11,981 nt of DNA, taken from NCBI GenBank assembly GCA_020048795.1, contig JAIFMA010000226.1:1-11981 (forward strand), in the 5' to 3' direction. This DNA is from Rhodoferax sp. Its GTDB lineage: Bacteria; Pseudomonadota; Gammaproteobacteria; Burkholderiales; Burkholderiaceae_C. The position numbers and the translations under genes were made by a program. Positions within the stretch are counted from its first letter, which is position 1, and every line of letters begins with the position of its first letter. Below the pieces are notes generated by a model that was not told where the DNA came from, did no database searches, and was given only the letters and a program-made list of their open reading frames with translations. Shown here piece by piece: positions 5,014 through 11,981 of the stretch.

Positions 5014-8000
5014 ATGGCACTGCTTCGGCGAGTCGCCTTGCGATGGCCACTGGTTTTGGCCATCGCCTTTTGTTTGTACACCCTGGTTTTGTTGTGGAAC
5101 GTTTTTGCTGCGCAGGCGCTGCTGCGCTCGTCTGCGGATGCCCGCTTGGTGGCCGACGGCAATCGACGCGCGGCGGCCATTGGCGACTTCCTGGTGGACC
5201 GCCGCAACGAAACGGTTGACCTGGCCGAAAGCCATGAGATCGAAGGCTACCTGGTCAACAGGGCGTTGGGCATGTCGCTGCAATATGGCCTGATTGCCAA
5301 CCTGGACGCGATCGACCAGCGCTTTCGGCGCAAACAAGAGCAAAAAGTCATCCGGGGCACGCCACTGTTCAGCGACATGGCCTATTTTGATGAAACCGGT
5401 GAGCTGCTCTCGACCCCCTTTGCCACTGGCGATGCGCGGGTTGCCCTGCCCGAGGGCTTCAAGCAGGCGGCCCAATTGCTCATTGAACCAATCAAGCAGC
5501 TCATCGTCGTCAGCGCGCCGGTGATTTACAAAGGCAGCTACAGCGGCGTGGTGGTCACCACCGGCGATTTGACCAAACTGGCGCGCTTGTTGATGGCCAG
5601 CGGCAACGCCGCGAGCGCCGGCAAATACCACGAACTGCTGGTGTCGCCCAATGGCCTGGCGCTGGCGGCCAGTGGCAGCCAACTCAGTATTGGCAAAGAC
5701 TGGGGGCAGCAAGTGCTACAGCAGCCGTTTGATGCGCTGTGGCCCATGTCGCATTTTTCGCACGCCCCGGCCAACGCGCCAAACACGCTGGTGCTGCGAT
5801 CAGCCATACCTGGTGTGCCGTTGTCGCTGGTCACGGTGATCGACCAGGACAGCGTATACGGCGAGACCAGCTCCAGCATCTTTTTGTATTCCCTGAGCGT
5901 TTTCCCATTTTTGCTGCTGTTTGCGGCGCTGGCGTTTGATCGGCAGCGCCAGCGCACGCTGCAACTGCAGGTTGACAACTCAGCGCTGGCCCAAGAGGTG
6001 GCCCGGCGCGAAGCGCTGGAGGTTGAGCTGCGCAACAACAACACCCAGCTCGGGCAAATGGCCGACGAACTGCAGCACAACGTGGATCGCGCCGAGCACG
6101 CCAACCGCGCCAAGTCAGACTTTCTGGCAACCATGAGCCATGAAATCCGCACACCGATGAATGGCATCATCGGCATGACCGATCTGGCCCTCGACACCGA
6201 ACTGAGCGACGAACAGCGCGACTATCTGGGCATCGTCAAATCGTCGGCCGATGCGCTGCTGACCATCATCAACGACATTCTTGATTTCTCCAAGATGGAG
6301 GTCGGCAAGATGGCCGTGGAGAAGATCGGGTTTGACCTGCATGGCCTGGTGACGGCGGTGATGAAACCCTTGTCGGTGCTGGCCCAGGAACGCAGTCTTG
6401 AACTCATTTGCGACATCCAGCCCGGCGTGCCACGGCAAGTGGTGGGCGATCCGGGCCGGTTGCGGCAGATTTTGATCAACCTGCTCAACAATGCCCTCAA
6501 GTTCACCGAGCATGGCGAAGTGGAGCTGCGCGTCGTGTCCCACGCCGGCCAGGCGCTACCCATCGAGCTGGAATTCATGGTGCGCGACACCGGCATTGGC
6601 ATTCCAGCCGAGAAACAAAAGCTCATTTTTGAAGCCTTTACCCAAGAGGACACCTCCACGACACGCCGCTTCGGTGGCACCGGGTTGGGGCTGACCATTT
6701 CGAGTCGGCTTGCCGGGCTGTTGGGCGGGCGCATCTGGGTCGACAGCCAGGCCAACCAGGGCAGCACCTTTCATGTGCAGCTGCCGTTTGGCGCGGCCAG
6801 CGGCGAAGCACTGCCAGCACCCAGGTCAGCCCTGATTGGCACGCGGGTCTTGCTGGTTGACGACAACGCTGTCAATCGCCGTGTGCTGGGGCGCATGGTG
6901 CAGCGCTGGGGCATGCAGCTCACCGAAGCGGACTCGGGGGCACAAGCGTTGCAACTGCTGCAGGCCACCGCCGCGCCGGGGTTTGATCTGCTGCTGACTG
7001 ATTTTCAGATGCCTGAAATGGATGGGTTTGCGTTGGCCACCCGGCTCAAGCAAGAGCCGCAGTTTCAGCAGATCAAGATCGTCTTGCTGTCGTCGTCGGC
7101 CAGCCCGGGCCAGGGGGCTCAGTGCCGCAAACTGGGCATTGACGGGTACCTCACCAAACCGGTGGCCCAGCACGAACTGGAGCAACTGCTGCAAACGCTG
7201 ATGGCCCGCCCTGGCGCGCAAATGCCCGGCAACCCCGAAGCGGCATCATTGATCACCCGCCACAGCATCCAGGAGAGCCACATCGCGCTGTCGGTCCTGG
7301 TGGCCGAAGATAACGCCATCAACCAAAAGCTGATTGCCACTTTGTTGGACAAGTGGGGACACCGCGTGGTGATCGCCAACAACGGTCAGGAGGCACTGAG
7401 CCGGCTGGAACATAACCCGTTTGACCTGGTGCTGATGGACATGCAAATGCCGGTGATGGGTGGGCTTGAGGCCACCCGGCTGATTCGGCAGCGTGAAGCG
7501 GCCAACCCCGACCTGGGCAAGACACCAATTTATGCGCTGACGGCGGCGGCGCTGGCCGACGAACAGGAAGCCGGACGGCAAGCCGGCGTTGACGGCTACC
7601 TGACCAAGCCGATCGACAAAGTGCGACTCCAGGAAGTACTGGCGCAACACAGCGGCTGCGCTGCGCCACCACCAGCCGCTGTGTTGCCGCCAAAATTTGA
7701 CTACGCGAGCGCTTTGGCTGCGTGCGATGCTGATATTCTGGAAATCATCGGCCACGACTTCCTGGCCAGCGCGCCAGCCGAGCTCACTGCCATCGAGGCT
7801 GCCTTTAACGCCGCCAACTGGCCGGCGCTGGAGCGGCTCGCCCATGCGCAAAAAGGCATCGTCTGCAACTTTGAGGCACACACGCTGGAGCACATACTGG
7901 GCGAACTGGAACGTTCATGCCGCAACCACACCACCCCGGCGCTGCAGTTGTTGACGGATTTGCAGCGCGAATGGAACCATTTGTACGCCGCACTCGGGCA

Positions 8001-8037
8001 TTACCTGGCGCAAAAAACCAATGTCGCGCCGGAGTAA
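5014..8037 (+). CDS. Hybrid sensor histidine kinase with two receivers and an Hpt domain
   Basis: This 1007-residue inner-membrane kinase contains a full phosphorelay. Transmembrane helices at about residues 12-31 and 288-310 flank a periplasmic sensor domain of about 255 residues that I could not assign to a family. A coiled-coil-like linker (311-365) leads to HisKA with the phospho-acceptor H376 in SHEIRTPMNG. The HATPase domain (about 480-595) has the N box LINLLNNALKF, DTGIGIP, and FGGTGLGL. Receiver 1 (about 611-725) has phospho-acceptor D663 in LLTDFQMPEMDG. Receiver 2 (about 760-882) has D809 in LMDMQMPVMGG. The C-terminal Hpt (about 895-1000) keeps H944 in HAQKG. The predicted relay is H376 to receiver to H944 to an external regulator, which is not encoded nearby. 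I chose the ATG at 5014; a GAGG lies only 3 bp upstream, so the TTG at 5005 is possible. It is probably cotranscribed with the solute-binding protein gene. BvgS-like kinases carry such sensor domains in one chain, so this may be a split equivalent. Confidence 0.88.
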   Translation: MALLRRVALRWPLVLAIAFCLYTLVLLWNVFAAQALLRSSADARLVADGNRRAAAIGDFLVDRRNETVDLAESHEIEGYLVNRALGMSLQYGLIANLDAIDQRFRRKQEQKVIRGTPLFSDMAYFDETGELLSTPFATGDARVALPEGFKQAAQLLIEPIKQLIVVSAPVIYKGSYSGVVVTTGDLTKLARLLMASGNAASAGKYHELLVSPNGLALAASGSQLSIGKDWGQQVLQQPFDALWPMSHFSHAPANAPNTLVLRSAIPGVPLSLVTVIDQDSVYGETSSSIFLYSLSVFPFLLLFAALAFDRQRQRTLQLQVDNSALAQEVARREALEVELRNNNTQLGQMADELQHNVDRAEHANRAKSDFLATMSHEIRTPMNGIIGMTDLALDTELSDEQRDYLGIVKSSADALLTIINDILDFSKMEVGKMAVEKIGFDLHGLVTAVMKPLSVLAQERSLELICDIQPGVPRQVVGDPGRLRQILINLLNNALKFTEHGEVELRVVSHAGQALPIELEFMVRDTGIGIPAEKQKLIFEAFTQEDTSTTRRFGGTGLGLTISSRLAGLLGGRIWVDSQANQGSTFHVQLPFGAASGEALPAPRSALIGTRVLLVDDNAVNRRVLGRMVQRWGMQLTEADSGAQALQLLQATAAPGFDLLLTDFQMPEMDGFALATRLKQEPQFQQIKIVLLSSSASPGQGAQCRKLGIDGYLTKPVAQHELEQLLQTLMARPGAQMPGNPEAASLITRHSIQESHIALSVLVAEDNAINQKLIATLLDKWGHRVVIANNGQEALSRLEHNPFDLVLMDMQMPVMGGLEATRLIRQREAANPDLGKTPIYALTAAALADEQEAGRQAGVDGYLTKPIDKVRLQEVLAQHSGCAAPPPAAVLPPKFDYASALAACDADILEIIGHDFLASAPAELTAIEAAFNAANWPALERLAHAQKGIVCNFEAHTLEHILGELERSCRNHTTPALQLLTDLQREWNHLYAALGHYLAQKTNVAPE

Positions 8038-8063
8038 ACGTGGCCTTCGACAATAACGCTTGA

Positions 8064-8219
8064 TCAAGCGCCGGCTGGATGCAATCGGCACGATGGCCGC
8101 AACGCCGCAATGCCCGCCACCATCTCCAGCCCCTCGGGCGCGGCATCGACGATGTCGACAAGGTCGGCCAGGTAGGGCACCGGGCAGTCGGCCACCGAGC
8201 CACTGCCGGTCGGCAGCAT
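8064..8219 (-). pseudogene. Unrecognised minus-strand gene remnant
   Basis: The minus strand from the ATG at 8219-8217 to the stop at 8064 reads MLPTGSGSVADCPVPYLADL, then VDIVDAAPEGLEMVAGIAAL, then RPSCRLHPAGA. Third codon positions are strongly GC-rich, as in the genuine genes of this chromosome, so this looks like true coding sequence. It is only 51 residues long, has no evident ribosome binding site, and abuts the IS91-like fragment upstream. A C-terminal fragment of a truncated gene is the best reading. No family was recognised. Confidence 0.4.
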
Positions 8220-8226
8220 GGACGAG

Positions 8227-8310
8227 GTTGGCGTTGAGTTTGTGCGCCGATGCCTGCTGCATGTGTTGCCCGCAGGCATCAAACGTATTCGCCACTATCA
8301 GACAACCTGA
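8227..8310 (+). mobile_element. IS91-family transposase C-terminal fragment
   Basis: The plus strand reads VGVEFVRRCLLHVLPAGIKR followed by IRHYQTT and a stop. This matches the end of the IS91/ISCR HUH-transposase core (pattern: EEFIRRFLLHVLPKGFxRIRHYGLL). Upstream codons do not continue the family, and the downstream stop interrupts the expected GLL sequence, so only about 25 codons survive. IS91-type elements move by rolling-circle replication and can carry adjacent DNA. Confidence 0.6.
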
Positions 8311-8501
8311 TGTCTACCCAACCCGAGTACCCTTTGGTGGGTAAAAATATTCATATGAATCAATGTCAACCGGCCTGATGCCTGATTATTTGAGCACGGA
8401 CCGATTCAGCGGCTCGGATTTTGCGAAGATCCCAGCTTGCGATTTCGTCTAATGGGCAGCAGCGCTAACATGGGCCGATTTGAGCCACAGCAACGACGAA
8501 C
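8311..8501. other. Intergenic DNA before the HTH transposase-like fragment
   Basis: No gene is visible. An ACCCAACC/GGTGGGT imperfect hairpin (about 8317-8343) is followed by an A-rich rather than T-rich run. The stretch to 8501 could contain the end of the element to which the next gene belonged, but I found no terminal inverted repeat in the window. Confidence 0.35.
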
Positions 8502-9008
8502 ATGACCCAACTGCACTTGCCAATATTTCCTAGCGGCGCCACTGAAATCTCAGCGGGTTTGAGTTTTTGCCGCACTGAGGACACAGTCACCTACTTTCAA
8601 TACGACATGCCCATCTACACCCACGCCCAAGATGAGCGGACCTCCTTTCGATTTGTCAGCGCCTTACTCCACGTCACCTGCGGGGCCAAGCAAGCAGATT
8701 TAGCCAGTGCGTTTGGAGTACCCAAAATCAACATCAAACGAGCCGTCAAGCTCTATCGCGCCAGCGGCCCTGTCGGCTTTTTCGGACCGCGTGCCACTCG
8801 GGGGGCGGTCGTCCTGACTGAGCCCTTCCTGGCGCAAGCCCAAAGCCACTTGGATAATGGCTTGAGCCCACGTGACGTGGCGGCCCTCATGGAGCTCAAA
8901 GCCGACACCCTTATCAAAGCCAATGGTGAGCTCAAGGATATGACTGCTCGGGTGGCGCTGTTGCGCATGATTTCCGCCTCTACTCAAAGACCGACTTCGA
9001 GCTGGTGA
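8502..9008 (+). pseudogene. Transposase-like helix-turn-helix protein, N-terminal fragment
   Basis: The first 145 or so residues follow a widespread transposase-like family with this layout: an opening MTQLHLPIFPSGATEISAGL, an MPIYTHAQDERTSFRFVSAL segment, a helix-turn-helix (KQADLASAFGVPKINIKRAV, about residues 66-85) followed by SGPVGFFGPRATRGAVVLTE, and a second HTH-like segment GLSPRDVAALMELKADTLIK. Family members as I recall them continue several hundred residues into a catalytic part, which is absent here. After about 8930 the frame becomes unlike the family, and a different frame takes over as a primase. The last 20-odd codons are therefore probably read-through. The start ATG at 8502 fits the family N-terminus. 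Function is presumably lost. Confidence 0.6.
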
Positions 9009-9466
9009 CAACCAATGTTCTATTTCCAGGCAAAGGCAAATCAGCGGCCGGAATATGGCTACGGAGTTCCAAGCGACGTGAATTTGACCGAGTCGTCTTT
9101 TCTCCTGGCCGCGATGTACCGGGCAGCTACAACTTGTGGCGCGGTTTTTCGGCGCAGCCCCAGCCTGGTGACTGTTCCTTGTTTTGGCAGTTGATGCGCG
9201 AGGCCATTTGCGCGGGATCGACCGAGCTTTACAACTATGTCCGTTGCTATTGCGCCCATATGGTTCAGAAGCCATGGGAGCGCCCGGAAGTGGCTATCGT
9301 CTTGCGCGGCGGTCAAGGGGTTGGCAAGAACACGTTTGTGGACACCCTGGGCGCGTTGGTAGCCAGGCACTTTTGTGAAGTCAGTTGCGTGGATCAACTC
9401 ACGGGACGCTTCAATGCACACATGCGCAACGCCATTCTCATCCATGCCAATGAGGCCAGCGTTTGA
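8930..9466 (+). pseudogene. Phage/plasmid primase-helicase fragment (DUF5906-like)
   Basis: This frame reads DFRLYSKTDFELVTTNVLFP, then YNLWRGFSAQPQPGDCSLFW. A Walker A-like motif LRGGQGVGKNTFVDTLG follows, then LTGRFNAHMRNAILIHANEA. The order matches the helicase part of phage and plasmid primases of the DUF5906 type (NLWRGF, then GGQGTGKG, then LTGRFNAHLKDAVLLFADEA), which unwind and prime replicating element DNA. The primase half and everything after the Walker B-like strand are missing. The frame is open only from 8930, beginning inside the preceding HTH fragment, and stops at 9464-9466. The best interpretation is an internal piece of a replication gene left by recombination. The first ATG at 9005 is not a native start. 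Confidence 0.7.
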
Positions 9467-9699
9467 AACGCTTGCCTGCGCTCTCCAAGGCCATGCGAGC
9501 GGCTGGCGCACCTTTGGAAGCCGATGAGCTGTACGCGTTGCCAGACATTGGGAGGCGTGCGCCAAGTATCAGCAGGGTTTCGTCTTATCTGGAGAAGTTG
9601 TGGCGCAAAGGGTTTCTGCACCGGTCTCTTCCCACGGGCGTAAAGATGGGTGACGACAACTGGGTTTACTCTTGGAACGAGAACAGGGTGCAGCCTTGA
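9454..9699 (+). pseudogene. Winged-helix-like fragment joined to the primase remnant
   Basis: The frame, open from 9454 with the first ATG at 9493, reads LPALSKAMRAAGAPLEADEL, then a segment with SISRVSSYLEKLWRKGFLHR, then VKMGDDNWVYSWNE. The pattern of helix, helix, recognition helix and basic wing resembles small winged-helix proteins of phage and plasmid replication regions. No specific family was identified. It takes over exactly where the primase frame ends, suggesting a deletion joint near 9460. A TTG at 9463 and the ATG at 9493 are possible starts but neither has a ribosome binding site. Confidence 0.4.
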
Positions 9700-9947
9700 C
9701 TAGATGGGTTGCCATGTGGCATCAGTTCATGTTCTGGTCAGTCGGAGTAGCCTTACCACAGCGGACGGTAAATACGCCGATGCAGTCAACTTGGTGCTGG
9801 AGGGCTGGGGCGCGGGATAAGGGGAGAAGGAAGATTCCTGAGATGAAGGATTGAATCTTGACAATTTCAGCGGGAAAGTGGGAGAGCAGTAGCTAGCTCA
9901 GCATGTGCTTATAGTGTGTCTACAGATTCAGCAAAACCCAAAAAAGC
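9700..9947. other. Unassigned DNA between mobile remnants and tRNA-Val
   Basis: No complete gene is visible. One plus-strand frame ends with SLTTADGKYADAVNLVLEGW followed by GAG and a stop at about 9820, possibly the tail of another lost phage gene. An isolated TTGACA at about 9858 has no matching -10. No copy of the tRNA-Val or tRNA-Asn 3' end was seen here. Confidence 0.35.
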
Positions 9948-9976
9948 AAAAAAAGACTTAGCATCTCTGCTAAGTC
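9948..9976 (-). terminator. Rho-independent terminator of tRNA-Val
   Basis: On the minus strand a perfect 9-bp stem, GACTTAGCA/TGCTAAGTC (9976-9968 and 9963-9955), with a 4-base loop is followed by seven Ts (9954-9948). It lies 22 bp past the CCA end of tRNA-Val. Confidence 0.88.
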
Positions 9977-9998
9977 CTTGATTTTGTTCAACTTAATT

Positions 9999-10073
9999 TG
10001 GTGGGCGGTGCAGGTTTCGAACCTGCGACCCCAGCAGTGTGAATGCTGTGCTCTACCCCTGAGCTAACCGCCC
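9999..10073 (-). tRNA. tRNA-Val (anticodon CAC)
   Basis: The minus strand folds into a complete 75-nt tRNA with an encoded CCA end. The acceptor stem GGGCGGT pairs with ACCGCCC, the D arm is AGCTCAGGGGTAGAGC, the anticodon arm is CAGCA-TTCACAC-TGCTG with anticodon CAC, and the T arm is GCAGG-TTCGAAA-CCTGC. It reads the valine codon GUG. It points away from tRNA-Asn, and its 3' end faces the mobile-element remnants, a common integration position, although no att duplicate was seen. Confidence 0.95.
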
Positions 10074-10209
10074 CTCGTCTTCTTTGAGAGTTAAAAATGA
10101 TTGTGCCACACTTTAAGTCTGGTATCAGATTTTGAATAGAGACAGAAAAAGATAACATACCTTTGCTGTTTTCTCCGTAGCTACGACTAAATCAGACGGC
10201 TAAATATTT

Positions 10210-10215
10210 TATAAT
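10210..10215 (+). promoter_or_regulatory. -10 box of tRNA-Asn
   Basis: A perfect TATAAT lies 11 bp before the tRNA-Asn 5' end, a typical distance for a short-leader tRNA transcript. No good -35 match is visible at the expected spacing. Confidence 0.55.
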
Positions 10216-10226
10216 CGGCACTGCGA

Positions 10227-10302
10227 TCCTCGATAGCTCAGTTGGTAGAGCGCCGGACTGTTAATCCGTAGGTCCCTGGTTCGAGCCCAGGTCGAGGAGC
10301 CA
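10227..10302 (+). tRNA. tRNA-Asn (anticodon GTT)
   Basis: A complete 76-nt tRNA with an encoded CCA end. The acceptor stem TCCTCGA pairs with TCGAGGA, the D arm contains AGCTCAGTTGGTAGAGC, the anticodon arm has loop CTGTTAA with anticodon GTT, and the T arm is CCTGG-TTCGAGC-CCAGG. tRNA-Asn genes are frequent attachment sites for integrative elements, and a tyrosine integrase gene begins 264 bp downstream. Confidence 0.96.
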
Positions 10303-10323
10303 CTACAAGCCTTATAGGCATTG

Positions 10324-10358
10324 AAAAGCCCGCTACTTAATCAGTAGTGGGCTTTTTT
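10324..10358 (+). terminator. Rho-independent terminator of tRNA-Asn
   Basis: A 14-bp stem, AAAAGCCCGCTACT (10324-10337) with AGTAGTGGGCTTTT (10343-10356, one G-U pair), has a 5-base loop and ends in a run of six Ts. It lies 21 bp after the tRNA, so integrase transcription must start from a separate promoter. Confidence 0.9.
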
Positions 10359-10371
10359 CTTGGTGGAGTGA

Positions 10372-10430
10372 TGGGACACTGGTGGGACACTAACCCACCA
10401 TTCACCCCAACAATTCACCATGAATGGTGG
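10372..10430. repeat. Direct and inverted repeats upstream of the integrase
   Basis: TGGGACACT occurs twice in tandem (10372-10380 and 10383-10391). It is followed by a perfect 10-bp inverted repeat, CCACCATTCA (10395-10404) and TGAATGGTGG (10421-10430), with a 16-bp spacer. This sits between the tRNA terminator and the integrase gene. It could be arm-type integrase or excisionase binding sites, or an operator. The assignment is inferred from position. Confidence 0.55.
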
Positions 10431-10566
10431 CACTTGAAATTGCAATAGCTGCACTCAGATAGCGCACAGCGATGAAGCGAGAAGCCATCCCGGCAGGCTC
10501 GTGGAGCACATTTTCTGGTTATTTGGTGTACCAGGAAATGCTCACCCTTACAAAAGGAGTCGCAAA

Positions 10567-11640
10567 ATGGCAGCTATCGAAGCCCGTCGTCAAGATGACG
10601 GATCACAATCTTACCGGGTCAAAGTCCGCCTCAAAGGCCACCCGGCAGCTACAGGCACTTTCCAGCGGCTCACCGATGCCAAACGCTGGGCGCAAAGCAC
10701 GGAAGCCGCTATCCGCGAGGGTCGTTACTTCAAAAGCGCAGAAGCCAAGCGGCACACCTTAGGTGACCTGGTTGACCGCTACATCAAAGAAGTCCTTCCC
10801 ACAAAGCCCAAGAATGCATCCAACGCCGAACAGCACCTGGTTTGGTGGAAAGAAGTGTTGGGCACATACGCTTTGTCTGATGTCACACCGGCCTTGATCG
10901 TTAAGTGCCGGAACGACCTGCTTGCCACCACCACACGCCGTGGCACCAAGATGGCCAATGGCACCGTGGTCCGGTACATGGCTTCCCTGTCTCATGCTTT
11001 TAGCCTGGCTGTGAAGGACTGGCAGTGGATAGACGACTCACCAATGCGCAAGGTGACCAAACCCAAAGAGCCACGCGGTCGGGAACGATTTCTGTCAGAC
11101 GAGGAGCGCAGCGCACTGCTGCAGGCATGCCAGGCATCTACTAGCCGCTTTCTTTACACCGTGGTGGTGCTGGCATTGTCAACAGGCATGCGCAGGGGGG
11201 AAATCATGGCGCTGCGCTGGCCGCAGATCGACCTTGCTAACCGCCGCATTATGTTGTTTGAGACAAAGAACGATACCTCGCGCGCCGTGCCTTTGGCCGG
11301 GATGGCGCTCAGCATGATGGCCGATCTTGCCAAAGTCCGCCGAATTGATACCGACTTGGTGTTTTACGGTGAGACTGGCAACCGCCCTGTGGACCTGACA
11401 AAACCCTGGACAACGGCGCTGGTCAAAGCCAAGGTCACCAATTTTCGCTTCCATGACCTTCGCCATAGTGCCGCTTCATACTTGGCAATGAACGGTGCCA
11501 CCACCATCGAAATTGCAGCGATCCTGGGTCACAAGACCCTGCAAATGGTCAAGCGTTACAGTCATTTGGCCAACAGCCACACCAGCAGCGTCGTGTCGTC
11601 CATGAATGAGAAGATTTTTGGAGGTTCAGCAAATGCTTGA
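10567..11640 (+). CDS. int: Tyrosine recombinase / phage integrase
   Basis: The 357-residue protein has the full tyrosine integrase layout. The N-terminal arm-type DNA-binding region (about 1-60) contains YRVKVRLKGHPAATGTFQRL. A SAM-like core-binding domain (about 65-160) follows, then the catalytic domain (about 175-350). All catalytic residues are visible: R209 in STGMRRGEIMALRW, H296 and R299 in HDLRHSAASYLAMNG, H322 in LGHKTL, and the nucleophile Y331 in KRYSHL. The ATG at 10567 follows AGGAG at 10555-10559 with good spacing, which favours it over the ATG at 10501. It should insert or excise an element at a specific site, probably the 3' end of the adjacent tRNA-Asn. The gene reads away from the tRNA, and a further gene overlaps its end, so the element extends to the right of the window. 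It looks intact, unlike most accessory genes here. Confidence 0.93.
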   Translation: MAAIEARRQDDGSQSYRVKVRLKGHPAATGTFQRLTDAKRWAQSTEAAIREGRYFKSAEAKRHTLGDLVDRYIKEVLPTKPKNASNAEQHLVWWKEVLGTYALSDVTPALIVKCRNDLLATTTRRGTKMANGTVVRYMASLSHAFSLAVKDWQWIDDSPMRKVTKPKEPRGRERFLSDEERSALLQACQASTSRFLYTVVVLALSTGMRRGEIMALRWPQIDLANRRIMLFETKNDTSRAVPLAGMALSMMADLAKVRRIDTDLVFYGETGNRPVDLTKPWTTALVKAKVTNFRFHDLRHSAASYLAMNGATTIEIAAILGHKTLQMVKRYSHLANSHTSSVVSSMNEKIFGGSANA

Positions 11641-11981
11641 TTCCGACCCGTATGGTGACCTCGGTGCCATTGCGGATGCCTCCTGGTCAGAGCGTTGGAT
11701 GTGTTGGGATCGGCAAGCTCAGGATGCGTACCTGGCCAGCGTCGCTGATTGGGGGCCGCTCCACCTGGAGCAAATGGAGCACTTGATTCAAGGATTGCTG
11801 CCACCAACATATGGTTGGCTTTGCCCGCCAACAGTGTTGTCGGAATTTCAACCACTGATCTTCAGGCTACGCCAAGATATTGATCGGGGGGTTATGTCCA
11901 AGGCACCCACGCCGAATGAGTTTGCCGCCTGGTGCGATCAAATGGGCGCCGAATTGCCGGCACCGTTCGTTCAAGCGCTGC
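11633..11981 (+). CDS. Hypothetical protein downstream of the integrase, partial
   Basis: The ATG at 11633 opens a frame that stays open to the window end (116 codons). A GGAGG ribosome binding site lies at 11620-11624, and the start overlaps the integrase stop by 8 bp, so the two genes are likely translationally coupled. The visible protein is acidic and tryptophan-rich at its start (DLGAIADASWSERWMCWDRQ), followed by WGPLHLEQMEHLIQGLLPPT and YGWLCPPTVLSEFQPLIFRL. No signal peptide, membrane segment or known motif was seen, and I do not recognise the family. Given its coupling to int it could be an element-specific accessory protein, such as a recombination factor, but this is inference from position only. 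Confidence 0.65.
   Translation, partial: MLDSDPYGDLGAIADASWSERWMCWDRQAQDAYLASVADWGPLHLEQMEHLIQGLLPPTYGWLCPPTVLSEFQPLIFRLRQDIDRGVMSKAPTPNEFAAWCDQMGAELPAPFVQAL

Noticed and set aside
4804..5712. Long minus-strand frame of about 300 codons opposite the solute-binding protein and kinase genes
   Set aside because: It is the mirror of two well-recognised high-GC genes, and its translation is rich in A, R, Q and G without any motif.
10472..10762. A 96-codon plus-strand frame overlapping the start of the integrase
   Set aside because: It is a frame shadow of the integrase N-terminus, which has a proper ribosome binding site and family motifs in its own frame.
1..11981. CRISPR array or retron-type RNA/reverse transcriptase system
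   Set aside because: No regularly spaced short repeats and no reverse transcriptase or Cas motifs were seen in any translated frame.

Overview
The window looks like a chromosomal segment from a betaproteobacterium of the order Burkholderiales, most likely a Comamonadaceae member of the Rhodoferax/Polaromonas type. The reasons are a PaaE-type reductase, a PhaM-like polyhydroxyalkanoate granule protein fragment, high-GC coding style in the intact genes, and intergenic repeats resembling ones I associate with that family. The genus is an inference.

Region 1 (1-506) is the 3' end of paaE. Region 2 (about 680-1306) is an intact BrnT/BrnA toxin-antitoxin module with a strong promoter and an inverted-repeat operator set directly against the toxin start codon.

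Region 3 (about 1267-3546) is a graveyard of toxin-antitoxin and other accessory genes between two copies of a 110-bp direct repeat, which includes the last codons of brnA. It holds a superfamily 1 helicase tail, a UPF0175 antitoxin-like gene, a DUF3368 toxin reduced to its C-terminus, a HigB/Gp49-like toxin broken by one frameshift beside an intact XRE antitoxin, and two remnants of a winged-helix C-terminus. Just past the second repeat lies a phaM 5' fragment on the minus strand, cut at the repeat boundary. 3750-4080 is mostly intergenic and degenerate sequence.

Region 4 (4084-8037) is the ordinary high-GC core: a secreted family 3 solute-binding protein followed 36 bp later by a 1007-residue hybrid histidine kinase (periplasmic sensor, HisKA, HATPase, two receivers, Hpt). 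No permease and no DNA-binding response regulator lie beside them. They are a plausible two-part sensing system in which the solute-binding protein acts as a periplasmic ligand receptor.

Region 5 (8064-9850) is again decayed mobile DNA: a minus-strand gene remnant, an IS91-like transposase tail, the N-terminus of a transposase-like HTH protein, a phage primase-helicase fragment with a Walker A motif, and a winged-helix fragment.

Region 6 (9948-11981) has tRNA-Val(CAC) on the minus strand with its terminator, tRNA-Asn(GTT) on the plus strand with its terminator, and an intact tyrosine integrase that starts 264 bp after the tRNA and reads away from it. A translationally coupled unknown gene runs off the window. 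This is the tRNA-proximal end of an integrated element whose cargo lies to the right. The strongest leads are the repeat-bounded toxin-antitoxin remnants, the leaderless-looking toxin promoters, the solute-binding protein/hybrid kinase pair and the unseen island.
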